A stretch of 38,664 bases of DNA from a virus. Made by a program: the position numbers and the translations under genes. The notes beneath the pieces are model-generated. The model worked only from the letters and a program-made list of their open reading frames with translations, was not told the origin of the DNA and searched no databases. Shown piece by piece: positions 21,457 to 29,107 of the stretch; within the stretch, counting starts at the first letter, position 1; every line of letters starts with the position of its first letter. The DNA lies in the IMG/VR virus record IMGVR_UViG_3300031629_001472, positions 1 through 38,664 of that record. One strand, given 5' to 3'.

Positions 21457-21660
21457 TTAGTAATCGTTTTTAAATATCTCTTTCAAGAAATTATAAACAA
21501 ATATAAACAGTGATAAAGGCCATAATACTATATGGTATACTCTTTCATTATTAGTCCAAGGTTGACCTAATCTTCCTTCTAAGTTATTAGTAGTCCATGT
21601 CTCTAAAGCCATAGAGTACATTACTCCTATAATAAAATAAGTTGCTATTGTTAAAATCAT
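21457..21660 (-). CDS. Two-span membrane protein (67 aa)
   Basis: Spans at about 1-20 (ILTIATYFIIGVMYSMALE) and 42-60 (VYHIVLWPLSLFIFVYNFL), joined by a polar loop with WTTNNLEGRLGQPWTNNER. Lies one base before the flavoprotein gene, so membrane tethering of the redox partner is conceivable. Function unknown. Confidence 0.68.
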   Translation of the reverse strand: MILTIATYFIIGVMYSMALETWTTNNLEGRLGQPWTNNERVYHIVLWPLSLFIFVYNFLKEIFKNDY

Positions 21661-21687
21661 ATTTATTCTTCTTTTAAAGGTAACATA

Positions 21688-21858
21688 TTATATCTTCTCA
21701 GTTAAAATGGTTAATACTAAATATGCAACGATTGCACTTGGTCCTAATAATAAGAAGAATGCTCTCCATATAATCGGGTCTACTTTTGTGTGGTACCCTA
21801 ACCCACCACAAACACCTGTTAGGTATTTGTTTTTCGTACTTCTATAAAATTTTCTCAT
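21688..21858 (-). CDS. PspC-domain mini membrane protein
   Basis: Frame of 56 codons recognised as a stand-alone PspC domain: KYLTGVCGGLGYHTKVDPII is the family core (normally LxGVCGGLAEYxxxDPxxxR), followed by WRAFFLLLGPSAIVAYLVLT as the membrane span and a short end TEKI. PspC is part of the phage-shock response that guards the inner membrane; small PspC proteins are frequent in Bacteroidetes. Start fixed by AAATAAAGGTTATG, the TAA of which ends the upstream gene. A phage copy could tune host envelope stress during infection (inference). Confidence 0.75.
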   Translation of the reverse strand: MRKFYRSTKNKYLTGVCGGLGYHTKVDPIIWRAFFLLLGPSAIVAYLVLTILTEKI

Positions 21859-21863
21859 AACCT

Positions 21864-21998
21864 TTATTTGTTTTTACGTTTGTATTTTTTACAATCTTCT
21901 TTACTTCCTTGAAATACAACTGAATCATCTATAGTGTCTATGACTTGATAAACATCATTGTATTCATATAACCCAACTATTCTTAGTTCCTTTTTCAT
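21864..21998 (-). CDS. Small basic protein (44 aa)
   Basis: Frame of 44 codons: MKKELRIVGLYEYNDVYQVI ... SKEDCKKYKRKNK. Start follows TTAAGGTTATG. Strand pattern LRIVGLYEYNDVYQVIDTID and helix at the end. Its last codons and stop double as the leader of the PspC gene. Confidence 0.6.
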   Translation of the reverse strand: MKKELRIVGLYEYNDVYQVIDTIDDSVVFQGSKEDCKKYKRKNK

Positions 21999-22016
21999 AA
22001 CCTTAATTTAATAAAT

Positions 22017-22736
22017 TTAACCATTCTTAATAGCTTTAGTTATGTGTTTAGCAAACTTATGACCACCTGCCCATCCCCAATGTCCATCTTTAATCTTACC
22101 TTTTGTCTCTTCTTCAATACTTGAGAAGTCTCCTACTATCTCTACTAAATTCCAAATATGACATTTAATACCTTTTGTTTCTAGGTAATCAGTAACTAAT
22201 TTAACTCTTAATGTATCTTCCACTTTAATTAAGTGGTTATTAGGTACTTTATAGTTAAGATTAAAGTTAAGCATAGCTATAGATAAATCCTGTGGCTCTC
22301 TACTGTATATTTCAGCTAACCTATGTTTAAATCTATCTGGGGGATAGATGTTTTCAAAGTTACTACTAATAGTCTGGCAGTAAGTAGGTCTGATTATATC
22401 TCCGTTTATGTTTACCGGATTTAAGCTTTCTCTAGTAGCTTTATCTACTATGAAATCAGTACGTTCTGTCCAGCCGATTGAATAGAGAATTGTATCTCCT
22501 TCTTTAAACTTATCTAAATCAGCTAAAAACTTCATAAATACTATATTATTAGATAGTCCACCTATTCCCCTATTTACTACGTTAGCATTAAGATTTTCAC
22601 CAACTATATCTACCCAGAATTTAAACTTAAGAGGGTTAGGAACATCTATTTGGGTTTTACCATCGTCTTTAACTAATGGTACTCGAGTTCCATCTCCAGC
22701 TGTAAAGCTATCTCCGTATGTATATAATTTAATCAT
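22017..22736 (-). CDS. SGNH/GDSL-type hydrolase
   Basis: A 239-residue protein with SGNH blocks: Ser10 in YTYGDSFTAGDG, Gly in GIGGLSNN, Asn-like in YSIGWTERTDF, and the C-terminal Asp-x-x-His as KDGHWGWAGGH. Members cleave acyl or acetyl esters on glycans, lipids or peptidoglycan. I start at MIKLYTYGDSF because this ATG overlaps the 35-residue gene's stop as ATGATTAA. Possible role in trimming acetyl groups from host or phage glycans. Confidence 0.75.
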   Translation of the reverse strand: MIKLYTYGDSFTAGDGTRVPLVKDDGKTQIDVPNPLKFKFWVDIVGENLNANVVNRGIGGLSNNIVFMKFLADLDKFKEGDTILYSIGWTERTDFIVDKATRESLNPVNINGDIIRPTYCQTISSNFENIYPPDRFKHRLAEIYSREPQDLSIAMLNFNLNYKVPNNHLIKVEDTLRVKLVTDYLETKGIKCHIWNLVEIVGDFSSIEEETKGKIKDGHWGWAGGHKFAKHITKAIKNG

Positions 22737-22836
22737 CGTTCTCTTCTTTATACTCATACCATGAAGGGTTAGGTAGTTCTGAATAGTGATCCCATAAACC
22801 TCTTTTAACGATTTCACTCTCTTTATCTATTTCCAT
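22729..22836 (-). CDS. Small acidic protein (35 aa)
   Basis: Frame of 35 codons: MEIDKESEIVKRGLWDHYSE then LPNPSWYEYKEENDD. Both ends overlap neighbours by 8-10 bases (ATGGAAATAG and ATGATTAA), the junction style of this region. Aromatic, acidic; function unknown. Confidence 0.55.
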   Translation of the reverse strand: MEIDKESEIVKRGLWDHYSELPNPSWYEYKEENDD

Positions 22837-23192
22837 AAAACCTGAATTGCTACTAGTATGAAACATAATGATAAACTTACAACTGTTTTAGTATTTATTC
22901 CTTCACTAAAGTGATGGTTAAGTAGTATTGCGTATAGTATCATACCTATACTAAATCCTATGAACCTTGCTGGCCATAGTAGTCCATCCATTCCGGCAAC
23001 TGTATACTTAGTTCCGTAAATATAGAAATAAGATAATCCTATACCTGCAGCAGCTACTAGGAACTCATTCTTTCTGAACCAATCTGTGGTCTTTAAAAAC
23101 TGACCATTTAATTGGTAGAATGTTATAAAATGAGCTCCTAGAAAAAATAGTATACCTATTGCTAAACTTTTACCGTTTACCATACTATGCAT
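22827..23192 (-). CDS. Four-span membrane protein (121 aa)
   Basis: Spans at about 9-27 (AIGILFFLGAHFITFYQL), 44-60 (VAAAGIGLSYFYIYG), 72-92 (ARFIGFSIGMILYAILL) and 103-119 (VVSLSLCFILVAIQVL). Looks like a DoxX- or EamA-like small transporter fragment but no family is claimed. ATG overlaps the upstream stop (ATGCATAG). Confidence 0.68.
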   Translation of the reverse strand: MHSMVNGKSLAIGILFFLGAHFITFYQLNGQFLKTTDWFRKNEFLVAAAGIGLSYFYIYGTKYTVAGMDGLLWPARFIGFSIGMILYAILLNHHFSEGINTKTVVSLSLCFILVAIQVLWK

Positions 23193-23382
23193 ATATTACT
23201 AACTTAGTATTAGATTCAGTACTTAATAGAGTACGCTTTTTAGCTCTCCCAACTGGTCTCTTACTTAATTGTTCATACTGATACCCATCCATCATGATGT
23301 GCATTCCTGGCATTACTAACTCTTGAATTCTAGCGTTGATTCTTGTTGCTTTAACAAAGAACATTTGTGTTGGTTTTTCCAT
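23185..23382 (-). CDS. Small basic protein (65 aa)
   Basis: A 65-residue protein (MEKPTQMFFVKATRINARIQ, PGMHIMMDGYQYEQLSKRPV, GRAKKRTLLSTE). The start follows AAAAGTTATG and a promoter. Leads the four-gene unit ending with the SGNH hydrolase. Not recognised. Confidence 0.65.
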   Translation of the reverse strand: MEKPTQMFFVKATRINARIQELVMPGMHIMMDGYQYEQLSKRPVGRAKKRTLLSTESNTKLVIYA

Positions 23383-23409
23383 AACTTTTATTTTTATTAT
23401 TTATTTCTA

Positions 23410-23439
23410 TAAAGATACGAAATATTATTATCGTATCAA
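23410..23439 (-). promoter_or_regulatory. Promoter (TTTG / TATCTTTA)
   Basis: TTG 23439-23437, 19-base spacer, TATCTTTA 23417-23410. It lies within the last codons of the nucleotidyltransferase gene. Confidence 0.62.
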
Positions 23440-23829
23440 ACTGTCTGCTATTAATTGTTTAAACTTTGTTGTAGACCAACCGTGACTTCTATCTAAATAA
23501 TGAATAGGAACCTTTAAATTATCTCCCGTAAATGGTTTGTTTATGTAGTCATCTCCTAAGAATCTAACATCAAACTCACCCATTTTAATAAGGTCTAAGA
23601 GCTGCTCTTCGTATGTATAACGTACTACGTCATTAACATATTTCAATGAAAGCAACATATCTTTACGTTCTTCTACGCTAAGGATAGGCTTTAACTTAGA
23701 TGGTCTTTCTATGGAAGGATCGGTATGAAGTAACACAACTAAGCAATCACACTTTGTTCTCATCTCTTTAAACATTGCTATGTAGCCTGGATGTATTACA
23801 TCAAAATTACCTGCTATAACTCCTTTCAT
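23428..23829 (-). CDS. TagD-like cytidylyltransferase family protein
   Basis: A 133-residue nucleotidyltransferase. The start MKGVIAGNFDVIHPGYIAMF carries the HxGH-type motif with the second His changed to Tyr (HPGY), and the end WSTTKFKQLI gives the ISTTxI-like signature. LKPILSVEERKDMLLSLKYV is the usual middle segment. Relatives join CTP to glycerol-3-phosphate or ADP-heptose precursors. HPGY may still be active or may mark loss of activity. Start by ATGA overlap with the upstream gene. Possible link to sugar or glycerol-phosphate chemistry of the glycan genes. Confidence 0.8.
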   Translation of the reverse strand: MKGVIAGNFDVIHPGYIAMFKEMRTKCDCLVVLLHTDPSIERPSKLKPILSVEERKDMLLSLKYVNDVVRYTYEEQLLDLIKMGEFDVRFLGDDYINKPFTGDNLKVPIHYLDRSHGWSTTKFKQLIADSLIR

Positions 23830-24107
23830 ATAAGTTTGTAAAATACAATTCCATAACCTATAATTAGGTTTAAATTTACTGCTACTAAGTTCCATTGCTT
23901 AGCTATCCATACTTGAGGAAGACATAATAATGCTCCAGCTAAATAGGTATATACTCCTATATTATCATAAGGTAGGAGGTAGGGAGACAGCATAATAAAT
24001 GCTGTTCCCATATAACCTACTCTGTTTGCTAATCTCTCTATTGGTGTTAGCTTTCTAGCTTTTACTAATAGGTTGATAAACCTAGTTACTAATTTCTTAC
24101 TCTTCAT
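23826..24107 (-). CDS. Small membrane protein, two to three spans (93 aa)
   Basis: Basic head (MKSKKLVTRFINLLVKARKL), then spans at about 33-48 (MGTAFIMLSPYLLPY) and 53-70 (VYTYLAGALLCLPQVW), and IAVNLN-type third span (NLIIGYGIVFYKLI). QVWIAKQWNLVAVN resembles SemiSWEET/PnuC-like transporters of phages. Overlaps DUF932 gene as TAATG. Confidence 0.68.
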   Translation of the reverse strand: MKSKKLVTRFINLLVKARKLTPIERLANRVGYMGTAFIMLSPYLLPYDNIGVYTYLAGALLCLPQVWIAKQWNLVAVNLNLIIGYGIVFYKLI

Positions 24108-24943
24108 TATATTAATGCTGTTGCTAATTTAAACAATTCTTTATTGACACTTAAGTCCTTTTCAAAAGATTTAATCTTACGTACCTTCCTTACTTTAGCT
24201 CCTTTTAATGCAGCGTGAAACTCTCCTTGAGTAATCTTCTCTTGAACTACGTTAAATACTTTCCAAAGACTATCTCCTTCATCTTCTTTTCTCTTAGGTT
24301 CTAAGATATCTACAATAGTTTCTTCATCATATTCGAACTCCTTAGCTTTATCTGAGCCAATTTTAATACCGGCTCTTACTAGCATTGCATCTACTGCTAA
24401 CTTATTCTTTTCCTCTTCAGTAAGAATTCTATTTCTCATACTGTTTAGTACCTCTACCTTGTTAGGAAGATCTTTAACTGCAAGTGATACAACGTCTCTT
24501 AGCTCGTTAAACGTATACCCTTTATGCTTTATTTTGAAATCAGAAAACTTCTCATCAGCTACAACTAATCCATTCGAACAAACTAGTCTAAAAATACCAA
24601 CTGAGAATTGAAATGACTGTAAACCATCGTGAGAGTTTGTCATAATAATACGTGGGAATGCATTATCTCCATCTGTACTAGTAATTTGGATATCAGGGTT
24701 TTGAAACGATACCATGTGTTTACTAAAGATTGTACTGTCACCTCTTTGCTTTCTTTGTGCAGCAGTTACTGGTTTCCAACCTAGTTTATCTAGATCATCA
24801 ATAATAGTTTCCGTATTAACAAACAGATACTTTCCACTAACATCAGGGTTAGTAGGAGCTTCAGCGAATGCTAATGGACAAACTTCTTTTACTTGCTCTT
24901 TGGTAAGGTAAGAGTCTAAACCTTTTTGAAAATTTTGAATCAT
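24107..24943 (-). CDS. DUF932-like phage/plasmid protein
   Basis: A 278-residue protein matching the DUF932 pattern: LFVNTETIIDDLDKLGW near the start, HMVSFQN, IIMTNSHDGLQSFQFSVGIF, RLVCSNGLVV and the later acidic helices. The family is common on plasmids and phages and is encoded near recombination or replication genes; its function is unknown. It is first of a three-gene unit with a good promoter about 30 bases upstream; its leader ends ACGGTTATAATTATG. Confidence 0.8.
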   Translation of the reverse strand: MIQNFQKGLDSYLTKEQVKEVCPLAFAEAPTNPDVSGKYLFVNTETIIDDLDKLGWKPVTAAQRKQRGDSTIFSKHMVSFQNPDIQITSTDGDNAFPRIIMTNSHDGLQSFQFSVGIFRLVCSNGLVVADEKFSDFKIKHKGYTFNELRDVVSLAVKDLPNKVEVLNSMRNRILTEEEKNKLAVDAMLVRAGIKIGSDKAKEFEYDEETIVDILEPKRKEDEGDSLWKVFNVVQEKITQGEFHAALKGAKVRKVRKIKSFEKDLSVNKELFKLATALI

Positions 24944-24973
24944 AATTATAACCGTTTAATTTTATTTATAATA

Positions 24974-25004
24974 TAAAGATACGAATTAAAACGTTGTGAG
25001 GCAA
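24974..25004 (-). promoter_or_regulatory. Promoter (TTAGTTGCC / TATCTTTA)
   Basis: TTG 25004-25002 directly follows the TAG stop of the glycosyltransferase-like gene (TTAG is shared); 20-base spacer; TATCTTTA 24981-24974. Confidence 0.75.
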
Positions 25005-26195
25005 CTAATTTAGTGACTTTATCCAGTTACTTGAAAATAAATCTGTACCGCTAAAGTACTCGTACATCTTTTCGCCAGGAGATAATATAGGTTTGTAACC
25101 TTTTTTTATTCTATCATCTCTAAAGTAACTATTAACTTTAAGGGCATAGTCTTTTCCAAAGTGTTTTACTATATGACCTATAAGCATAGCTTGTACCCAT
25201 GCTATAGTTTTATTTGATCCTCCTACATGCCAGAATTTAAACTTATCTAAATTCAAATTAGCTTTAAACTTTGATTCGTAAGGAATAGTATGTGACATTG
25301 AATGAGGTTGGTGACAGGAATTACAGTAAGCTTCATGCCAAAATATTAAAGGAAAAGAAGGAAGAGATTCATTAGTAGCTGTAGAATTTTTAAGTTCATT
25401 ATAGAATGAGCATTTGACTGGATCATCTTTAAACAATACGTGAGTATCTATCTTAGTATCTTCTGCTCTAATTTGCCATTCTTGGTATTCTTTTGACATC
25501 GCTTTAAGGTACGTGTGAATACATCCTTGCTCTATAAAACAAGATAGTTCCCAAGGAGCTTGTTTTTCGTAATCTACTATTATACTTTCATAAACCTTTT
25601 CTACTTTCTCTATAACAGCACTGAAAGTTTTTACATCGTTGACCTTTATTATATTCATATTAGGTACTGTAGATGCATCGAAGTGGTGTATTGGAAAGTC
25701 TAATTTGGATAGGTTCTGCTGGTAGTAACTTATAAATCTGTAATAGGCTTGGTTAGCTTGCTGATACCATTCGTCCTTGTTAAGATGGTTAAACATATTA
25801 GGAAGGCTTAAACGTTTCTTCTTTGGTTTCTTCTTTACTATTGGTTGATCTATATGCGAGAATAAAAAAGGTTGTTCCGGAAATGTAGGAGGCTCAATAA
25901 CCATAGAGTCTAAGTCTAAATGTAAAAATGGCTCTGTTTGAGCTTTCATAGCTTTTAGCTTAGGCATTGCAAAAGCTTTAGCTTCTTCTTTAGATAATAC
26001 TTCTGTATCTATATTAGTATATGGAATACCTATTTCATTAAATACCTTTTTACATACTTCATTTGTATAGATATTCGATTCACCATAATGCTTATTAATT
26101 AATAGAGAAGAAAGCATACTAACATACATCTCATCCTTTAGTGGTTGAAATTTATTTGGACTATTATACGGTATGTAACTCTGTATTACTTTCAT
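25005..26195 (-). CDS. Glycosyltransferase-like protein with DLDSM motif
   Basis: A 396-residue protein. N-terminal IQSYIPYNSPNKFQPLKDEM, then TEPFLHLDLDSMVIEPP, a DxD-type metal/nucleotide-sugar site typical of GT-A transferases and of the Bacteroidetes DUF6734-like group. C-terminal half contains FWHEAYCNSCHQPHSMSHTI and the segment KFWHVGGSNKTIAWVQAMLI. No signal peptide. It probably acts in the cytosol on a glycan acceptor. Donor and acceptor are unknown. It is apart from the main glycan operon, overlapping the next gene by 4 bases. Confidence 0.65.
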   Translation of the reverse strand: MKVIQSYIPYNSPNKFQPLKDEMYVSMLSSLLINKHYGESNIYTNEVCKKVFNEIGIPYTNIDTEVLSKEEAKAFAMPKLKAMKAQTEPFLHLDLDSMVIEPPTFPEQPFLFSHIDQPIVKKKPKKKRLSLPNMFNHLNKDEWYQQANQAYYRFISYYQQNLSKLDFPIHHFDASTVPNMNIIKVNDVKTFSAVIEKVEKVYESIIVDYEKQAPWELSCFIEQGCIHTYLKAMSKEYQEWQIRAEDTKIDTHVLFKDDPVKCSFYNELKNSTATNESLPSFPLIFWHEAYCNSCHQPHSMSHTIPYESKFKANLNLDKFKFWHVGGSNKTIAWVQAMLIGHIVKHFGKDYALKVNSYFRDDRIKKGYKPILSPGEKMYEYFSGTDLFSSNWIKSLN

Positions 26196-26497
26196 TCAGT
26201 CATAATCTTACATGCTTCTAATAGCTTCCATGTATCAATACACTTATCTGTTTCGTCTCCTCTTTCGTGATAGAAATCTAGGCACGACTGTAATGCTATT
26301 GTCCATTGACTCTGTGGGAGAGTAATTTCATATGCTAATTCTACATCATCAAATGAAATATTAAATAATTCAGCTTGTTTCTTTTGATTAGTAAGAGCTT
26401 TTTCTACTCCTAAAACTATACCATCAGTAACTTGTGTATTCTTTTTACGGAATAAAGTTTCGAATTCTTCAGTACTTGAAAATTTTAAATTTATCAT
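26192..26497 (-). CDS. Unknown protein (101 aa)
   Basis: A 101-residue protein, helical (FSSTEEFETLFRKKNTQVTD, VEKALTNQKKQAELFNISFD, LQSCLDFYHERGDETDKCI). Overlaps the putative transferase by 4 bases and abuts the oxygenase gene. Not recognised. Confidence 0.66.
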   Translation of the reverse strand: MINLKFSSTEEFETLFRKKNTQVTDGIVLGVEKALTNQKKQAELFNISFDDVELAYEITLPQSQWTIALQSCLDFYHERGDETDKCIDTWKLLEACKIMTE

Positions 26498-26498
26498 C

Positions 26499-27005
26499 CT
26501 ATAGTAATTGTTTCTTAGTATTAAACCAAATTATCAGAGCTTCTCTCTTTCCAGTTATTACCTCTTTAACCTCATGTAAGTTATCATGTCCGTTAAAATT
26601 TATATAATCTCCATTTGAGTATAGTCCTCTATCTATACCCTCTATAATAGTTTCTCCTCCTTCAATAGCTCCTTCAAGTATTAAAATTGTAGTCTGAGTT
26701 GAGCTTTTTACATCTTTATGAGGAAGAGATTTGTCTCCTTTAGAGTAACTAAGTTTATAAAATGTATCTACTACCCAATCAAGTTTGCCAAATTTACGTA
26801 CTAAGTAATCATTGAACAGTTCGTTCTCTGTACTATAATATTTTTTTGTACAATCTATAATATCTACTCCTTCAAAGGGATCAACTACATAAGGATGTTT
26901 AGAGCTGAATCTTCTCATCTCTTCATCAGATATATTAGGAGTCCTATCTAATGTAAGCTTAATAATTGCTCTGTCTTCGTTACTTAATTTACCTTTATTT
27001 ATCAT
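26499..27005 (-). CDS. 2-oxoglutarate/Fe(II)-dependent oxygenase (P4Hc-like)
   Basis: A 168-residue protein with the iron triad His96-x-Asp98 (SLPHKDVKSST) and His144 (DNLHEVKEV), and Arg154 to hold 2-oxoglutarate (TGKREALIIWF). The Gly-rich segment EGGETIIEGIDRG precedes the distal His. Phage members of this family hydroxylate proteins, nucleobases or glycans; here the target is unknown. Shares a junction base with the next gene (TAATG-type). Confidence 0.82.
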   Translation of the reverse strand: MINKGKLSNEDRAIIKLTLDRTPNISDEEMRRFSSKHPYVVDPFEGVDIIDCTKKYYSTENELFNDYLVRKFGKLDWVVDTFYKLSYSKGDKSLPHKDVKSSTQTTILILEGAIEGGETIIEGIDRGLYSNGDYINFNGHDNLHEVKEVITGKREALIIWFNTKKQLL

Positions 27006-27337
27006 TATTCTCTTGATCCTGATTTCTTTCTAAACTCTAATGACTTAGTGCTATCGATAATCTTTTGAGTATTCTTATAATATACCTCTCTATTAGTTAG
27101 AGACATATAAACTGGTCCATCAGTAAAGTTTACAGTTCTCATAGGAACATCACTAAAAGACATTCCATGCTTTGGTTGCTGTATAGGTTGTCTATATTGT
27201 CTAGGACCATCATAAGATCTAAATACCATAGAAGTTACTCTATGCCATCTATCTAATTTATCCATCCATATTTCTAATACTGCTTCCGTAGGGAAGTCAT
27301 ATCTTAGCTTCTCAGTATTTCCACCTTTTTCTGCCAT
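27005..27337 (-). CDS. Unknown protein (110 aa)
   Basis: A 110-residue protein, basic with beta-like segments (YDFPTEAVLEIWMDKLDRWH, VTSMVFRSYDGPRQYRQP, MRTVNFTDGPVYMSLTNREV). The start has the module AAATAAAGGTTATG, whose TAA is the upstream stop. Not recognised. Confidence 0.66.
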   Translation of the reverse strand: MAEKGGNTEKLRYDFPTEAVLEIWMDKLDRWHRVTSMVFRSYDGPRQYRQPIQQPKHGMSFSDVPMRTVNFTDGPVYMSLTNREVYYKNTQKIIDSTKSLEFRKKSGSRE

Positions 27338-27342
27338 AACCT

Positions 27343-27528
27343 TTATTTTTTTATTGTTATTATATATTCTTGTGTTGATATACCTTCCACTATGGTGTAG
27401 ACCCGGTTTGCCGTTAACCTTGAGATATTATATGCAGGAGCCAATGCGTAGGCGTCTTGTAACGTCAGAATCCTATCGTTTTTAATGTTTGATAAATGTA
27501 CTGTGAACTCGATCTCATTTTTACGCAT
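27343..27528 (-). CDS. Small protein (61 aa)
   Basis: I start at MRKNEIEFTVHLSNIKNDRI because GAAGGTTATG precedes it; a start three codons earlier is possible. Beta-rich (TANRVYTIVEGISTQEYIIT). Promoter about 30 bases upstream. Function unknown. Confidence 0.6.
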   Translation of the reverse strand: MRKNEIEFTVHLSNIKNDRILTLQDAYALAPAYNISRLTANRVYTIVEGISTQEYIITIKK

Positions 27529-27549
27529 AACCTTCATTGTATTTAATTA

Positions 27550-28332
27550 TTACTCTGTAAAGATACGAAGATTATCTGTATGCTCCAACTGTTTATACAT
27601 AATATCTGCTAACATTTTTTGAGTACCTTTGTCAAAATGTTTACCATCAAACCTTCTATACTGATATGCTTTTGTTAACTTAGAAGTAAACGATTGTTGC
27701 ATAACTAAATATGGAATCATCTCCATATAGTATGGATTAGTAGCAGGATTGTATAACTGTGTAGGGTATGAATCTACATGAAAATATAACATCTTACCAC
27801 CTCTATTTTCAATGAAGTTTTTAATAGAGATAATATCTAAAGCTAATTGTTCTAGAGTAACATTTTTAAGTTGTTGTGATCTAGGAGGAGCTTCATATGT
27901 AAGTATGTTACTTGGTTCAGTAATACCTACAAGTACAGTTGCGTTTGATAGATCCATATTAATTGGAGTACCTTTCCAGAAAGGCTCTTTTATAATTCTT
28001 CTGTAAAGATCTTTATTACTTATAGCATCAAAAGATATATTCTCATACTCTATGTTTATTTTATCAGCTAACAACTTACCCCAGCCGAACTTCTCTCTTA
28101 TAGATGTCATTTCATCCTCAGCTGGAGTGCCAATAATTTTAGGAGCCATAGCTTGTACGAATTCCTGAGCTAGTTTAGGTAAATTCTCTTGACCTTGTCT
28201 AATAGTTCTTAACCATGAATGTTGATTAAACTCTATTGGTACTGGACCTATAAATTTATATAGATCAGGCCACTCAGTTCCAAAACCTGCACAATGACTA
28301 TCTCCTAATAATATTAACCTTTTCTTATTCAT
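27550..28332 (-). CDS. SGNH/GDSL-like hydrolase (second copy)
   Basis: A 260-residue protein with the GDSL-type start LILLGDSHCAGFG (Ser12), a middle VLVGITEPSN, and a C-terminal Asp-x-x-His (RRFDGKHFDKG). It shares the fold plan but little sequence with the SGNH hydrolase at 22017-22736. It is two bases from the lysozyme-like gene, so an esterase or acetyl-xylan-like action on peptidoglycan or surface glycan is possible. Its last codons (CTTCGTATCTTTACAG) contain the promoter of the next gene. Confidence 0.72.
   Translation of the reverse strand: MNKKRLILLGDSHCAGFGTEWPDLYKFIGPVPIEFNQHSWLRTIRQGQENLPKLAQEFVQAMAPKIIGTPAEDEMTSIREKFGWGKLLADKINIEYENISFDAISNKDLYRRIIKEPFWKGTPINMDLSNATVLVGITEPSNILTYEAPPRSQQLKNVTLEQLALDIISIKNFIENRGGKMLYFHVDSYPTQLYNPATNPYYMEMIPYLVMQQSFTSKLTKAYQYRRFDGKHFDKGTQKMLADIMYKQLEHTDNLRIFTE
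27558..27588 (-). promoter_or_regulatory. Promoter embedded in the SGNH coding end
   Basis: TTG 27588-27586, 20-base spacer, TATCTTTA 27565-27558. The boxes encode residues LEHTDNLRIFT of the hydrolase, so coding and promoter constraints coincide. Confidence 0.68.
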
Positions 28333-28336
28333 TTTA

Positions 28337-28930
28337 TTAATTTATATTTAATCTATACTTACTAAACTGTACCATATAAGAAGTAATTTTTACTCCATTA
28401 CCGTCTTTTCTTACAGTACCAGTCCTAAACCATTTCTTTACACTACCAGCTCCTCCTAAATGAGCAGCAGCTAATAATCCAGATTCAGTAACTAATACAC
28501 TGTGAACTATTTGTCCGTTATATTTTTCAATATACTTACGCAGTGATCTTTTATTTCGTATCAAAAGTTGTTGCATAGCATATTCTTGTAACTTAGGGCT
28601 ACTTAAAAAAGCTTCTGTAGATACTTTTATTTTTAGGGTCTTTAGAGTTGATTTACCAAATTGGTATTTACCCATGTAACCGTATCTGTTTACAATATCG
28701 TATCTATTACCTGATTCTCTATGTCCAAGAGCATCTAAGAACTCATTGTGGCCTTTTACTTTTATTTCTATTTTGACTAGTAATGGTGAATCTATTACTA
28801 AGGGTTTAATTGGTTTAGGTTCTAACTCTGTAATTGAAGTTAGCATAAAGGCAGGTCTCATCGATGGAGCAAATGCCATAACAGCTGTGATCATAATTAG
28901 AGCAACAGGTATTAAAATTATTTTTTTCAT
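28337..28930 (-). CDS. Exported lysozyme/lytic-transglycosylase-like protein
   Basis: A 197-residue protein with an N-terminal basic-hydrophobic segment (MKKIILIPVALIMITAVMAF), a signal anchor or signal-arrest sequence. The catalytic region holds Glu72 in LGHRESGNRYDIVNRYGYMG and the QFG block (GKYQFGKSTLKTL), the goose-lysozyme/SLT-like pattern, then GQIVHSVLVTESGLLAAAHL. It should cut peptidoglycan, and is the best lysis candidate here; no clear holin is next to it. Lies two bases from the SGNH gene. Confidence 0.75.
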   Translation of the reverse strand: MKKIILIPVALIMITAVMAFAPSMRPAFMLTSITELEPKPIKPLVIDSPLLVKIEIKVKGHNEFLDALGHRESGNRYDIVNRYGYMGKYQFGKSTLKTLKIKVSTEAFLSSPKLQEYAMQQLLIRNKRSLRKYIEKYNGQIVHSVLVTESGLLAAAHLGGAGSVKKWFRTGTVRKDGNGVKITSYMVQFSKYRLNIN

Positions 28931-28943
28931 ATTAAAGTTTTAG

Positions 28944-29093
28944 TTAAAATAAATCTAGGAAAGATGTACCTATATCTTTCTCTCGTAACAATTCGTTACG
29001 TTCGTGTTTTCTGACTAAGTCATCAGCAACACGTCTCTCTAATGGTTTCTGCTTTTTAAACGTTGATAATTTGTTTGTTCGCTTTTTTGCCAT
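28944..29093 (-). CDS. Small basic protein (49 aa)
   Basis: Frame of 49 codons: MAKKRTNKLSTFKKQKPLER ... REKDIGTSFLDLF. Strongly basic N-terminal half, acidic-hydrophobic end. It fills the gap between two genes. DNA-binding or assembly mini protein by composition only. Confidence 0.55.
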   Translation of the reverse strand: MAKKRTNKLSTFKKQKPLERRVADDLVRKHERNELLREKDIGTSFLDLF

Positions 29094-29107
29094 GATAATA
29101 AATAGGG

